A DNA stretch of 58,107 nucleotides. Source: Azospirillum sp. (GTDB lineage Bacteria; Pseudomonadota; Alphaproteobacteria; Azospirillales; Azospirillaceae). Under the pieces are notes generated by a model. It worked only from the letters and a program-made list of their open reading frames with translations. It was not told the DNA's origin and did not search any database. This document shows, one piece after another, positions 27,105 through 36,198 of this stretch. The stretch spans positions 1 to 58,107 of the forward strand of contig WGNK01000052.1 in assembly GCA_016124535.1 (NCBI GenBank), in the 5' to 3' direction. A program made the translations under genes and the position numbers. Numbering within the stretch: the stretch's first letter is position 1; every line of letters starts with the position of its first letter.

Positions 27105-28232
27105 ATGAGGCGATCAGCCTGGGCTGTGGCCCTCCTGGCCAGCCTGCTACCGGCAGCGGTGAGGGCGGAAATTCCGATCCTGCTGGTCGTATCGGCTTCC
27201 GCCCGAGGCGGGGCGGAAGAAAGCCGATCGGAAGAACGCGGCGCCCGCGGCGCGGTCGACGCGGTCAATCGGGCCGGCGGGGTGTTGGGGCAGCCGCTGC
27301 GGCTTGAGACCCTTGACGACGGTTGCGATCCGGCGCGGGCGATCCGGGGGGCAAAGGACGCGGTCGCGCGCGGCTTTCCGGTGGTCTTCGGACACCCCTG
27401 TTCCAGCGCATCGCTACCGGCCTCTCTGATCTATCAGGAAGACGGGGTCCTGATGATCTCGCCAACATCGACCGCGTCGCGCCTGACCGAACGTGGTCTG
27501 GACCTGATTTTCCGGGTCTGCGGTCGCACCGACAAGCTGGGAGCGGCAACCGGCGCCTTTCTGGCAAAGGCGTTCCGTGGCCAGCGTTTGGCCATCATTC
27601 ACGACCGCTCGGCCTATGGCCGGTACATTGCGAGCGATGTTAAGACCGCGCTCAACCTCAATGACAAGCGGGAAGCCGCCTACATGGTCACGGATACCAC
27701 CGAGGCCGGGCTGAGCACCGCGATTGCCGGCTTGCGGGCCAAGCAGATCGATGTGGTTTTCGTCGGGGCGCAGAGTTTCAGCACCACGTCCCACCTGCTC
27801 ACCGCCACGGCCACGACCGCTTGGCGTCCGACGGTGATGGTGGGCGACTGGCTTGGCGCCAACGCCCTGATATCGGTGGCCGGCGGCGCGGCGGAGGGAC
27901 TCCTGTTCACCGCCATCGCGGGTCTGTTCGACCACACCCAGGGTTCAAACTGGCTGGATGGCGAGGATATCGGCCAGGGTGGACACCTCGCTCACATCGC
28001 GGTCGAAATCTGGGCCGAAGCGGCCCGCCGCGCCGGTAGCGTGGCACCACGCAAGGTCGCGGGCGCCATGAAGGCCGGCCGTTTCAAAACCGAACTCGGT
28101 TCCCTCGGCTTCGACAGCAAGGGCGACATCGACGGCCTTAGCTACCAAGTATACCGCTGGGCCGCCGGGCAACCGGTCGCGGTCACCCAGCCCAACCCCG
28201 CATTTCCCGAAACCGGCCCGTCCCCGCCTTAA
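27105..28232 (+). CDS. Periplasmic ligand-binding protein (Peripla_BP_6, branched-chain amino-acid type)
   Basis: 375 residues from the ATG at 27105, chosen because it begins a proper signal peptide (residues 1-21, ending PAAVRA); the frame is open 16 codons further upstream. The mature part is a type I periplasmic-binding fold of the Leu/Ile/Val-binding type (RGARGAVDAVNRAGGVLGQPLRLETLDDGCDP, then an FGHPCSSASLPASLIYQE loop and a closing LSYQVYRW). No matching permease genes are next to it. It diverges from the HlyD gene and faces the NHLP precursor, so it may be a sensor or accessory of the export locus. Confidence 0.8.
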   Translation: MRRSAWAVALLASLLPAAVRAEIPILLVVSASARGGAEESRSEERGARGAVDAVNRAGGVLGQPLRLETLDDGCDPARAIRGAKDAVARGFPVVFGHPCSSASLPASLIYQEDGVLMISPTSTASRLTERGLDLIFRVCGRTDKLGAATGAFLAKAFRGQRLAIIHDRSAYGRYIASDVKTALNLNDKREAAYMVTDTTEAGLSTAIAGLRAKQIDVVFVGAQSFSTTSHLLTATATTAWRPTVMVGDWLGANALISVAGGAAEGLLFTAIAGLFDHTQGSNWLDGEDIGQGGHLAHIAVEIWAEAARRAGSVAPRKVAGAMKAGRFKTELGSLGFDSKGDIDGLSYQVYRWAAGQPVAVTQPNPAFPETGPSPP

Positions 28233-28289
28233 ACGCTCGGGGGGGCACTACGCCCACACAGCGGCCAAGCCGCCGCCCGACTCAAGGCA

Positions 28290-28946
28290 TCACATGGATT
28301 TTGCCGCGTCCTCCAGGAGATATCCGGCGATGGCGCCATAAATACCCCCGACAATCATGCCGGGAACGATCCCTGCCCCCAATGTCAGCAGCCCGACCTC
28401 AAAGCCGCCCTGAAGCGCGCCACCGGTGGCCCCCATTAAAGCCCCCACCAGGCCGCCGCCCGACAGCGCTTCCAGCTCAGCGTCATCCATCGGACCGGAC
28501 GATGGCTGAACCGGCAGCACGATGTGTAGCAGCGTCGGAGAATTTTCCAGAATTCTGACCGAGATGCCATCGCGAAAGGCCAACCCCTCCGAGCGGGCGA
28601 CCGCGGTACCATCGGCAATGAGTCGGGCCCTGTATCCGGGGTCGGACCAAGCCTTGGCCACAATGTGCTGCAAAGCGCCAAAGGCGGCCGGGTCGGCGCC
28701 ATCGGCGTCCACCGTGCCCTCCCCCCCTCCGGCCTCCCAGTTCGGCGGTTTGACGGGAAGCACAATGTGAACCAGAGTGTCGGTATTTTCGACCACGTTG
28801 ACGACAAGTCCCTCGCGCACCGGAAACCTCTCCGCCTTCAAAGTGGCCGTCCCGTCCGCCAGAAGTCGCCTCCGAAATTCCGTCTCCGTCCAAGCCCGCG
28901 AGATCAGGAGGCGCTCGTCGGCTTCGGCGTTCATCGTCATGGTCAC
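28290..28946 (-). CDS. NHLP-family RiPP precursor with two tandem leader domains and glycine-zipper core
   Basis: 218 residues. Two consecutive nitrile-hydratase-alpha-like leader domains are seen: residues about 10-68 (ISRAWTETEFRRRLLADGTA ... HIVLPVKPP) and about 91-148 (VAKAWSDPGYRARLIADGTA ... HIVLPVQPS). Then comes an acidic segment DDAELEALSGGG (154-165), a double-glycine cleavage site for a C39 peptidase. The remaining ~54 residues form the presumed core: hydrophobic, rich in Gly and Ala with GxxxG spacing, without Cys and with very few Ser/Thr. The core looks like a membrane-active class II-type peptide more than a thioether or heterocycle substrate. It converges with the binding-protein gene and has a perfect TATAAT upstream. 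No modifying enzyme is nearby. Confidence 0.8.
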   Translation of the reverse strand: MTMTMNAEADERLLISRAWTETEFRRRLLADGTATLKAERFPVREGLVVNVVENTDTLVHIVLPVKPPNWEAGGGEGTVDADGADPAAFGALQHIVAKAWSDPGYRARLIADGTAVARSEGLAFRDGISVRILENSPTLLHIVLPVQPSSGPMDDAELEALSGGGLVGALMGATGGALQGGFEVGLLTLGAGIVPGMIVGGIYGAIAGYLLEDAAKSM

Positions 28947-28990
28947 CCCCCTATCCGATCCCTTCAGACACAGTCAGACCCACCGCATTG

Positions 28991-28996
28991 ATTATA
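28991..28996 (-). promoter_or_regulatory. Predicted -10 element of the NHLP precursor gene
   Basis: On the minus strand a perfect TATAAT lies 45 bp upstream of the precursor ATG, followed by an AT-rich start region and a strong GGGGGGTG Shine-Dalgarno. No clear -35 hexamer is seen at the right spacing, so an activator or another sigma factor may be needed. Confidence 0.4.
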
Positions 28997-29156
28997 CACC
29001 AAAGCGATACGCAGGCTAGAGCCTCCAGGGCTCCGAATCCAGGTTAATAAATCACAGACAGGCTCCGAAGAATACACATCCTGGACCGAAAATGTAGTAT
29101 CCTGGACCCGCCTTCCGAGCAATCGTGCCCGAAATCCTGCCGCGGCGACGGGTTCA

Positions 29157-30391
29157 GGTTAACGCTTGACGTGGGGGATTCCCACGTCGCCGGTTTTCCG
29201 ATTCTCTGTGGTCACGACCGGATGGGGGTGACCGATGGAAGTGGTGGTTGGGAAGGCGCGGCTGCGGAGCTTGCTGGAGCATTTTGGTGAGCTTAAGGAT
29301 TGCCGAGAACCGGCCAAGGTCCGGTATCCGTTGTCAGAGGTCCTGTTTTTGGTGGTTGCTGCGACCATCGCCGGCTGCGACGATTACGATGAAATCGCGC
29401 TCTGGGGTGAAACGCATCGGGATTTTCTGAGACGATTTTCCGAGTATTACTTTGGAACTCCAGGAGAGGATTGGCTGCGCGTTCTGATGAATCGGATCGA
29501 CCCGGCGCTGTTTCAGGCCTGCTTTACGGATTGGGCCAGGAAATTGAGGCCGGACGCCGCCGATCTGATCGCCATCGATGGCAAAACCTCGCGCCGCAGC
29601 CACGACCGCGGCAGGGGCCAAAAACCTCTCCACCTGGTTTCGGCCTTCGCCACCACCCAGCGCCTGGTTCTGGCTCAGGAAGCCGTGGACGAGAAGGAGA
29701 ACGAGTGCGGTGTGATCCCGGAGATACTGGACCGCCTGAATATCGAAGGGGCGTTGGTAACCATCGACGCCATCGCCTGCAATCCCAAGATCGCCGCCGC
29801 GATTACCGATCGAAAAGCCGACTATATCCTTGCGGTCAAGGCCAACCAACCTACCCTCAACAAAGACATCGCAATTTTTTTTGCCGACCACGCCTCCGAA
29901 GCGCTGTTCTGCTCCGACGTAGACAAGGATCACGGCCGTATCGAGACCCGGCGTGTCCTGGTCAGCCATAATATCAACTGGCTGCTCAGCGGCCGTCGCT
30001 ATCCAGACGAACCCAGATTTCCAACTCTGGCCTCGATTATCATGGTCGAAAGCATCGTCGAGACCAAAGGCAACGTCCACACAGAGCGCCGCTACTACAT
30101 CTCTTCGGCAACATTGACCCCCGAACGCGCCGCCGAAGCCATTCGCGGCCATTGGCGGGTCGAAACCAGCCTCCATTGGGTGCTCGACGTAACCTTCAAA
30201 GAAGATCAGTCCGGCCTGCGACGGGGCCATGGCGCCCGCAACATGGCCGTCGTCCGACACTTCTCGATCAATCTCATCAGGCTCGCCAAGGGAAAACACT
30301 CAATCAAGACCACCAGAAAAGCCGCCGGATGGAACCCCGACGAACTCGCCAGAATTCTCAACGTCCAGCCCCGTTAACCTCACGTTAACCT
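29157..30391 (+). mobile_element. ISAs1-type insertion sequence
   Basis: A transposase gene framed by short terminal inverted repeats: AGGTTAACG at 29157-29165 and its reverse complement CGTTAACCT at 30383-30391 (a second copy of the latter sits at 30372-30380, overlapping the transposase stop). Beyond the nine bases the ends match only loosely. I could not find a target-site duplication, so the exact boundaries are uncertain. Confidence 0.55.
29235..30377 (+). CDS. ISAs1-family transposase
   Basis: 380 residues, full length for the family. The N-terminal helix pattern (LLEHFGELKDCREPAKVRYPLSEVLFLVV) and the DDE catalytic core of ISAs1 are clear: first Asp in IAIDGKTSRRS, second Asp in LVTIDAIACN, Glu in HWRVETSLHWVLDV. 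The frame is intact, so it could still be active. It separates the NHLP locus from the tRNA-Ser region. Confidence 0.93.
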   Translation: MEVVVGKARLRSLLEHFGELKDCREPAKVRYPLSEVLFLVVAATIAGCDDYDEIALWGETHRDFLRRFSEYYFGTPGEDWLRVLMNRIDPALFQACFTDWARKLRPDAADLIAIDGKTSRRSHDRGRGQKPLHLVSAFATTQRLVLAQEAVDEKENECGVIPEILDRLNIEGALVTIDAIACNPKIAAAITDRKADYILAVKANQPTLNKDIAIFFADHASEALFCSDVDKDHGRIETRRVLVSHNINWLLSGRRYPDEPRFPTLASIIMVESIVETKGNVHTERRYYISSATLTPERAAEAIRGHWRVETSLHWVLDVTFKEDQSGLRRGHGARNMAVVRHFSINLIRLAKGKHSIKTTRKAAGWNPDELARILNVQPR

Positions 30392-30692
30392 CGACTCGTT
30401 GCCGTGGAAATCCTGCCAGCTCATCATGCTACGAGGGTCTTTTTGGCGGGCCGCTGGGGCCAAAATGTCGTTGGCCGCATCGACCTGCCCCTTTTTGCGC
30501 AATAACTCAACGCGGACACGGAAAGCAGAGCTGGTCCGCTGCCCCCGGCCGTGGTCTATGTCTATACCGACGGCCGCAAACACTGACCTTACACCACGCA
30601 GTGGGACACGATCGATCAGTTCGGAGCCCTGCCCGGACGACGGAATGGATTGCGGATCTGAAAAACGGCCGCTATTGTTAGGCGGCTCGCTT
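30392..30692. pseudogene. Decayed gene fragments before tRNA-Ser
   Basis: No intact gene. Two broken coding stretches can be seen. On the minus strand (30400-30530), ELLRKKGQVDAANDIL followed by a MMSWQDFHGNE-like end resembles the helical part of soluble lytic transglycosylases and runs into the IS end. On the plus strand (30525-30681), PPAVVYVYTDGRKH meets a stop, and after a frame change the sequence ends with RTTEWIADLKNGRYC, just before the tRNA. Both identifications are tentative. Confidence 0.35.
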
Positions 30693-30786
30693 GGGAGGGA
30701 TGGCCGAGCGGCTGAAGGCGGCGGTTTGCTAAACCGTTATAGGGTCAAAAACCCTATCGGGGGTTCGAATCCCCCTCCCTCCGCCA
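30693..30786 (+). tRNA. tRNA-Ser (anticodon GCT)
   Basis: 94 nt with the long variable arm of a class II tRNA and encoded CCA. The acceptor stem GGAGGGA pairs with TCCCTCC, the anticodon loop has GCT within TTTGCTAAA, the variable arm is TAGGGTCAAAAACCCTA, and the T arm is GGGGGTTCGAATCCCCC. Accessory DNA begins right after it, so its 3' end is a candidate integration site, though no second copy of that end was found downstream in the window. Confidence 0.96.
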
Positions 30787-31480
30787 GTCGCCCTTTCGGC
30801 AACGCTCTCTCCGCCGGAAGACCCCATGAAAAATCTCAAGGAATTCCGCAGTTATAGCCCAATACCTGCGAACTGCCGGTGCAGTCTCCGGCCCCCGTTT
30901 TGCTCTCTCTCGGCCCCCATTCTCTGAAACCTGCGAACTGCCCCAAGTCAGTTCGGAGGTTTGAGTTTCGAGTCTGATCAAAGACTTACGTGGTTTGCGA
31001 TCTCCGCCCTTTTTGACGACGCCACCGGCAGCCGGTGGGGACTTCGATCGAATTTTCACCGCCGTGATCATCAATTGGAGTACATCCTGAAGTCATTCAG
31101 CACCGACGTTCCATGGGCTCTCCTGTTCGCCTGCAGCCGACTCTTGTCCGATCACTGCTCAAATCCCGCGTCCCGGCAACGGTTCAATAGCATTCGCAGA
31201 CGCTCCGCCTGGCGGTCCGTCGGAAATCTTGAGGGCATGTTCATCGCCGGTGTCAGCGCCCGCTCGTCCTCCGGTCTCGAACTCCGGATCGGGTCATCGA
31301 GAAATCCGCTAGGCTCGCTCGAAACACGGGAGAAGGCGTGTCCCCTGTGGTCGCGCGGATGCCGTCTGGGTTGTCAGGCGATTGCGTGAGAACTTTGGAC
31401 ACAAGGTTTGGACACAAGGGTTGCGTGGGAGGCACTTCCTCCCGCAATATGTTGGGGCTGAAGCAAGGGCCATAGGCAAC
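30787..31480. other. 694-bp region between tRNA-Ser and the SEFIR gene, no gene seen
   Basis: Open frames here are not credible; one runs backwards over the tRNA. There is a 14-bp direct repeat (ACCTGCGAACTGCC at 30863 and 30929) in a region that also repeats CGGCCCCC. The end holds the tandem repeat at 31394-31419. The region probably carries the island junction and the SEFIR gene promoter. Confidence 0.5.
31394..31419 (+). repeat. Perfect tandem 13-bp repeat upstream of the SEFIR gene
   Basis: TTTGGACACAAGG occurs twice head to tail (31394-31406 and 31407-31419), flanked by TTGCGTGAG on the left and TTGCGTGGG on the right. It ends 61 bp before the chosen ATG. The arrangement suggests a regulator-binding site or a recent slippage product. 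Confidence 0.55.
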
Positions 31481-34400
31481 ATGCAGCCTCCACCGCGAAA
31501 AGTCTTCGTCAGCTACAGTCACGACTCCGCCGAGCACAAGGCGCGGGTGCTGGCGCTGGCTAACCGGCTGCGCAATCCTGGCGGGCTCGACGTCGTCCTT
31601 GATCAATATTTCGAAACTGTGCCGCCAGCAATGGGCTGGCCAATGTGGATGGAGCACGAGACCCGCGAGGCCGACACCATCCTGGTGGTCTGTACCGAGA
31701 CCTATCTATGCCGGGGTGAGCACCGGGAGAGTCCGGGTGTCGGGCACGGAGTTATCTGGGAATCGGTGCTGCTCTATAACGACATCTATGGCGCTGGAGG
31801 TCTGAATGCGAAGATCATCCCGATCGTCTTCGCCGAGGCCGATCGCCGGTTCATTCCGCGTCCGCTGCTCGGAACCTCGTCCTACCAGATTGACGACCCC
31901 GATCAATTGGAGACTCTTTATCGCCGTCTAACCGGTCAGCCGCGCGTGGTCAGGCCGGACCGCAGCGATATCCTCGACCTTTCCTCATCGGCGCCGCCCC
32001 GCTGGGAAAGCCTCTTCGGACCGTCCCGGACAGCGGCGCAAGCTATTCTGCGGGAATCCACACTCGACCGGGCCGCGGTCGAGCGGGCATTCGGAGCAGC
32101 CTCCCAAGTTCTGTTCCATTGGCCCCAACTGACTGCCGGGCAATGGATTGAGCGTCCAGAACTCGACCGTCTGTACGACCTGGCGATGGGCTCGAAACCC
32201 GTGGTGGCGGTGCTGCTTGGGGGACCGGGGGCGGGCAAGTCGGCGCTTCTGGCACGGCTCGGCCACCGGCTGAGGACGGACGGTGTGATACTGCTTGCCC
32301 TCAAGGCGGACCAGCTGCCGCGCTCGATCACCACAATCTCCGACCTCGACCACGCGGTCGGCGCCCCGGTCGCCATCGCCGACGCCCTGCGGCGGCTTGC
32401 GGTCGAACGCCGGGTCGTGCTGCTGATCGACCAGTTGGACGCCCTGGCCGACCTGATGGATCTGTCTCCCGGCCGCCTGTCAGCACTGCTGGCGCTCATC
32501 GGCGCGGTGCGCGAGACGCCCAACCTTCAGGTCATGCTGTCGTGCCGAGAGTTCGAGTTCCGCAACGACGTTCGCCTGACCTCGCTCGAATCCGAGGCAG
32601 TGGCGCTTTCCCCGCTCGCCTGGGAGCAGGTCGCACCGGTGGTGACATCACGCGGCCTGGATGCTGCCGGTTGGAGTTCCGAAATTCGAGACGTGCTGCG
32701 CGTACCCCAGCATCTGGCACTCTTCCTCGACCACCTGGCGGGTCAAGGGACGCCCGGATTCACCACTTATCACGGCCTTCTGGAGCGAGTGGCCGCCGAG
32801 ACCCTGGAGAACCGCTACGGACGGCCGACACTGGCTGCTGCCGAGGAGATTGCCAGGACCATGGCCCAGGAGGAGGAGCTGTGGCTCGGCGTGGCGCGCT
32901 TTTCCCGTCGGTTTCGGGCCGAATTGAGAAATCTCGAAGCGTCCGGATTGCTGGTGTGTTCGGAGGATCGGCTCCGTCTGGCATTTCGTCACCAGACCCT
33001 GTTCGACTTCCTGCGCGCCCGCTCGTTCCTGGCCGACGGCGTGTCGATCGCCGATCATGTCCTCAACGGCCGGCAGGAATCGCTGTTCGTCCGGCCGACA
33101 CTGTGGAGCGCCCTGCATTACCTGCGCAGCGCCGACCGGCCGACCTATCGGCGAGAATTCACCGAGTTGTGGCAAGCGCCGACTCTGCGGTGCCACCTGC
33201 GTTATCTCCTGATTGCCTTCCTCGGCCAACTCGCCGAGCCCGACGACCAGGAAGCACGCTGGATGGTAGTAAGGCTCGACGACCCGCAGCTTCGACCCCG
33301 AATTTTCGCTGCGGTGGCCGGCAGCCCCGGCTGGTTCCGGCGTCTCGCCGGCAGTATTTTGCCGACACGAATGAGCCGACCTCCGGAAGAAGCTTGGGAA
33401 ACCGTCCGGCTGCTGAGCAAGGCGGTGACGGTCGAGCGCGACGCCGTACTTGCCCTGGCTGAGCGTCACTGGTTGGCGAGGCCTGAATACGCGAGCCACA
33501 CCTACGCCGTCTTACGTGACCTGCGCGATTGGGATGAACGGGCCGCCGGTATTGCAGCGCAGATGGCGGACCGCGCAGAGTGCGCGACCTTCGTGGTTCA
33601 GGATTTGGCCAGGGCCATCGCGCGCGTCCGGCCCGATTTGGCACCGGAGGTGATTGTCCGTCATCTGGAGGCCCAGCTTCGCCAGATCGACGCGGCCCCG
33701 ATCGTGGAACCCGAGCCATTAGCGGAGATGGCGTCCCCGGACCAGCAGGCGGTGTGGTGGCTAAAGAAAGACCAAGCAGCCTTCGGAGACTATGAAAAAA
33801 TACTGACAAACCAAGACTTACATGACGTTGACAAAATCACAGCTCTCGCGCCATGTTTGTTCATCAAGCGAATCTGGCCCTGCCTTTCAAATATTTTTGA
33901 GAGATTCTCGGACAATTATTTGGAAAATGCAAGAAATCAATACCGAGAAGATCATCAGCATATTTTTCGTCGCGATGAACCGGGACTCGATCTTCACTAC
34001 CCCTTGCCGACCGTTCTTGAAGCAGCGATCGGTGCCTGGGCCGCGGCAGATCCCGACGTCTTCCTCTCCTTCGTCGCGACTGCCAGGAGCACCGACCTGA
34101 TGGCTCTTCACGCTCTGCTGGCGGTCGGGCTGGCGAAGGCGGCGGCGGTGCGGCCGGCGGCGGTTCTCGACTATCTGCTTGAGGACCCGCGCCGGTTCGC
34201 CCTGGGAACCGATGCCGACAAGATCATGGACAGCGTCCGCCTGATCGCGGCGGTGGCGCCGGCACTGTCGGAGACCGATGTGCAGTGCCTGGAGCAAGCG
34301 ATCCTGGGCTACCAACGATATCGCGACGACGTGCCTGACGAGTCCGCCAAGCTTCGCTTCGAACGTCAAAAGTGGACACGGGAGCACCGGCTCACCTTAC

Positions 34401-36058
34401 TGCGGGCCATCCCAGTTGAACGCCTTTCTCCCGAAGGCCGACGGCGCCGTCGCGAAGAGGAACGTGCGCTGCCCAATACCCATCTGGGGACGCCCCGGTT
34501 TTCCGGCGTCTACTCGCTGCGCAGTCCTATGACCGCCGCCCAGATGGCCAAGGCCACCGACACCCAGATCATCGCGCTATTCGCTGATCTGACGGACGCC
34601 ACCGGCTGGAATCATCCGAACCGAGAACGGCATTGGGTTGAGCATATCGGAGGCAGTGTCCAGGCGTCTCGGGAATTCGCCCAGTTTGCCAAGGCGCAGC
34701 CGGAGCGGGCGATCCGGATCATGACGCAGTTTGAACCTGGGCGTCAGGAGCGCCCGGCGAGTGACGCATTGCGGGAACTCAGCGGCGTCGACACGGTTGA
34801 ACCGGTCAAATTGCTAGACTGCATCCAGGCCCTCGACCACCGAGGATTTGGCTCAGAGGAATTTCGCACCAGTTCCGCTTGGGGCCTCGGCGCGCTCGCG
34901 AGACGAAATGCGGGGCTGGACGATCGCACTTGCGAAATGCTGGAGAGGTGGCTCACCGATTGGTTACCATCGAAAATCGATCCCGACTGTGAAGCCTCCG
35001 CGCCAGTGCCGGGCGTGGAGCCGAAACCGGGATCAGATGAGGCGGCGCGTCCCAGCCTCTTATGGGATTCCGGAGCTTGGGGCGTCTTGCCGGGTGAGAA
35101 CTATCCGATCCTGGAAGCGCTTTTCTGCGGCCAGATGTGCCGGAAGCCGATGAACGCCGACGCCTGGCTGGCGATCTTGGATCGGCACCTCGGTCGCCGT
35201 GAAAATCCGAAAGTCTGGCAGGCAGTTGCCCGCCACCTCACCTATCTCGACCGCGCCGATCACGCCCGCGCGGCCGATTTCTTCGGCGGGTTGTTCGAAG
35301 GCAATCCTGGTCTGCTGCGATCAGCAAGTGGGGTGCGGCTGATTGCAGAAATTCTCGGTTGGATGCCGTCGGACCTGTTCGATCGCGTGCTCAGCGGATG
35401 GGTAACCGGGGACTGGCCGCGGGGTCCCCAGGCGGCGGGAGAAATCGCTGCCTTGCATCTGTGTCGCCGACCAGGCGACGCGGCGGCGCGGACCGAGGTC
35501 GCGGCTTTTCTTGAGGGGGCTGGCTATGCTCCGGAAGTTGCCGCAGGTCTCCGGATTGGCCTCGCCTTCACCCTGAATCGGGGTTGGAAGGAACCCGCGC
35601 TACGTGCACTGGTTACACCATTGCTGCTGTCCCTGATCGCCAGCGCCGACCACGAACTCGCCAAGGTCCTGCTTGATCTGTTCGGGACGACCGATCCGCT
35701 CCCGGCTGACGACGACAGCCGGCAAATCCTGCGGGCGCTCGTCGATCATCCGGCGGTTCTGGGCGCTCGCGGTCCTCGTCTGCTCATCCACAGGCTCAAA
35801 GCGCTGCTCGGCGCGGGCTGGGAACCGGAACTCGTTCACACCGTCTGCATCGCGGTAATCGACCAGGCGGAACAGGCTGGTGAAACCGTCCGTAATCTCG
35901 GCATCGAGGCCGGCGGCCTGATCGAGATCGCGCTCACCTTACACCGTCTGCCGGAAACCCGGATCCCGGGGCTCGACCTTTTCGAACGCCTGATGGCGTT
36001 CAATGTCTATGGCATCGAGGCGCCTCTCGAAAGCCTGGACCGTCGGCCATTCCGCTGA
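31481..36058 (+). CDS. Giant SEFIR-NTPase (STAND-like) protein, likely antiphage defence
   Basis: 1525 residues from the ATG at 31481, where SEFIR homology begins; an in-frame start at 31382 would overlap the tandem repeats. Residues 1-165 form a SEFIR (TIR-like) domain: KVFVSYSHDSAEHKARVLAL, WPMWMEHETREADTILVVCT, LYRRLTGQP. Then follows a P-loop NTPase with Walker A GGPGAGKSALL (about 246) and Walker B VVLLIDQLD (about 312). About 1000 residues of helix-rich, probably repeat-forming sequence follow. This is the layout of STAND defence proteins: an effector domain, an NTPase switch and a sensor region. SEFIR/TIR effectors often consume NAD or signal cell death; which applies here is inference. 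The gene lies alone at the start of the island. Confidence 0.8.
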   Translation: MQPPPRKVFVSYSHDSAEHKARVLALANRLRNPGGLDVVLDQYFETVPPAMGWPMWMEHETREADTILVVCTETYLCRGEHRESPGVGHGVIWESVLLYNDIYGAGGLNAKIIPIVFAEADRRFIPRPLLGTSSYQIDDPDQLETLYRRLTGQPRVVRPDRSDILDLSSSAPPRWESLFGPSRTAAQAILRESTLDRAAVERAFGAASQVLFHWPQLTAGQWIERPELDRLYDLAMGSKPVVAVLLGGPGAGKSALLARLGHRLRTDGVILLALKADQLPRSITTISDLDHAVGAPVAIADALRRLAVERRVVLLIDQLDALADLMDLSPGRLSALLALIGAVRETPNLQVMLSCREFEFRNDVRLTSLESEAVALSPLAWEQVAPVVTSRGLDAAGWSSEIRDVLRVPQHLALFLDHLAGQGTPGFTTYHGLLERVAAETLENRYGRPTLAAAEEIARTMAQEEELWLGVARFSRRFRAELRNLEASGLLVCSEDRLRLAFRHQTLFDFLRARSFLADGVSIADHVLNGRQESLFVRPTLWSALHYLRSADRPTYRREFTELWQAPTLRCHLRYLLIAFLGQLAEPDDQEARWMVVRLDDPQLRPRIFAAVAGSPGWFRRLAGSILPTRMSRPPEEAWETVRLLSKAVTVERDAVLALAERHWLARPEYASHTYAVLRDLRDWDERAAGIAAQMADRAECATFVVQDLARAIARVRPDLAPEVIVRHLEAQLRQIDAAPIVEPEPLAEMASPDQQAVWWLKKDQAAFGDYEKILTNQDLHDVDKITALAPCLFIKRIWPCLSNIFERFSDNYLENARNQYREDHQHIFRRDEPGLDLHYPLPTVLEAAIGAWAAADPDVFLSFVATARSTDLMALHALLAVGLAKAAAVRPAAVLDYLLEDPRRFALGTDADKIMDSVRLIAAVAPALSETDVQCLEQAILGYQRYRDDVPDESAKLRFERQKWTREHRLTLLRAIPVERLSPEGRRRRREEERALPNTHLGTPRFSGVYSLRSPMTAAQMAKATDTQIIALFADLTDATGWNHPNRERHWVEHIGGSVQASREFAQFAKAQPERAIRIMTQFEPGRQERPASDALRELSGVDTVEPVKLLDCIQALDHRGFGSEEFRTSSAWGLGALARRNAGLDDRTCEMLERWLTDWLPSKIDPDCEASAPVPGVEPKPGSDEAARPSLLWDSGAWGVLPGENYPILEALFCGQMCRKPMNADAWLAILDRHLGRRENPKVWQAVARHLTYLDRADHARAADFFGGLFEGNPGLLRSASGVRLIAEILGWMPSDLFDRVLSGWVTGDWPRGPQAAGEIAALHLCRRPGDAAARTEVAAFLEGAGYAPEVAAGLRIGLAFTLNRGWKEPALRALVTPLLLSLIASADHELAKVLLDLFGTTDPLPADDDSRQILRALVDHPAVLGARGPRLLIHRLKALLGAGWEPELVHTVCIAVIDQAEQAGETVRNLGIEAGGLIEIALTLHRLPETRIPGLDLFERLMAFNVYGIEAPLESLDRRPFR

Positions 36059-36198
36059 TACCCGCTTGCCGCCGTGCTCAGGGTTTGCCAGCCGTCGACC
36101 TTGCGTATAGTGATCTGCCCCAACGCAGCGTGTCGGTCCTGATGGCGGCGGCATCCGGCAGAGCGGCGGCGATGGCTAGGATTTTGCCTTGACAGCGT

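Noticed and set aside
29157..30391. Target-site duplication flanking the ISAs1-type element
   Set aside because: The bases outside the two inverted repeats do not match, whichever right-end copy is used.
30693..30786. tRNA-Ser as a proven island attachment site
   Set aside because: I found no second copy of the tRNA 3' end downstream, so integration there stays a possibility only.
30754..31074. A minus-strand open frame ending in EGDSNPR
   Set aside because: It runs backwards across the tRNA-Ser; this peptide ending is a well-known artefact of tRNA-Ser antisense translation.
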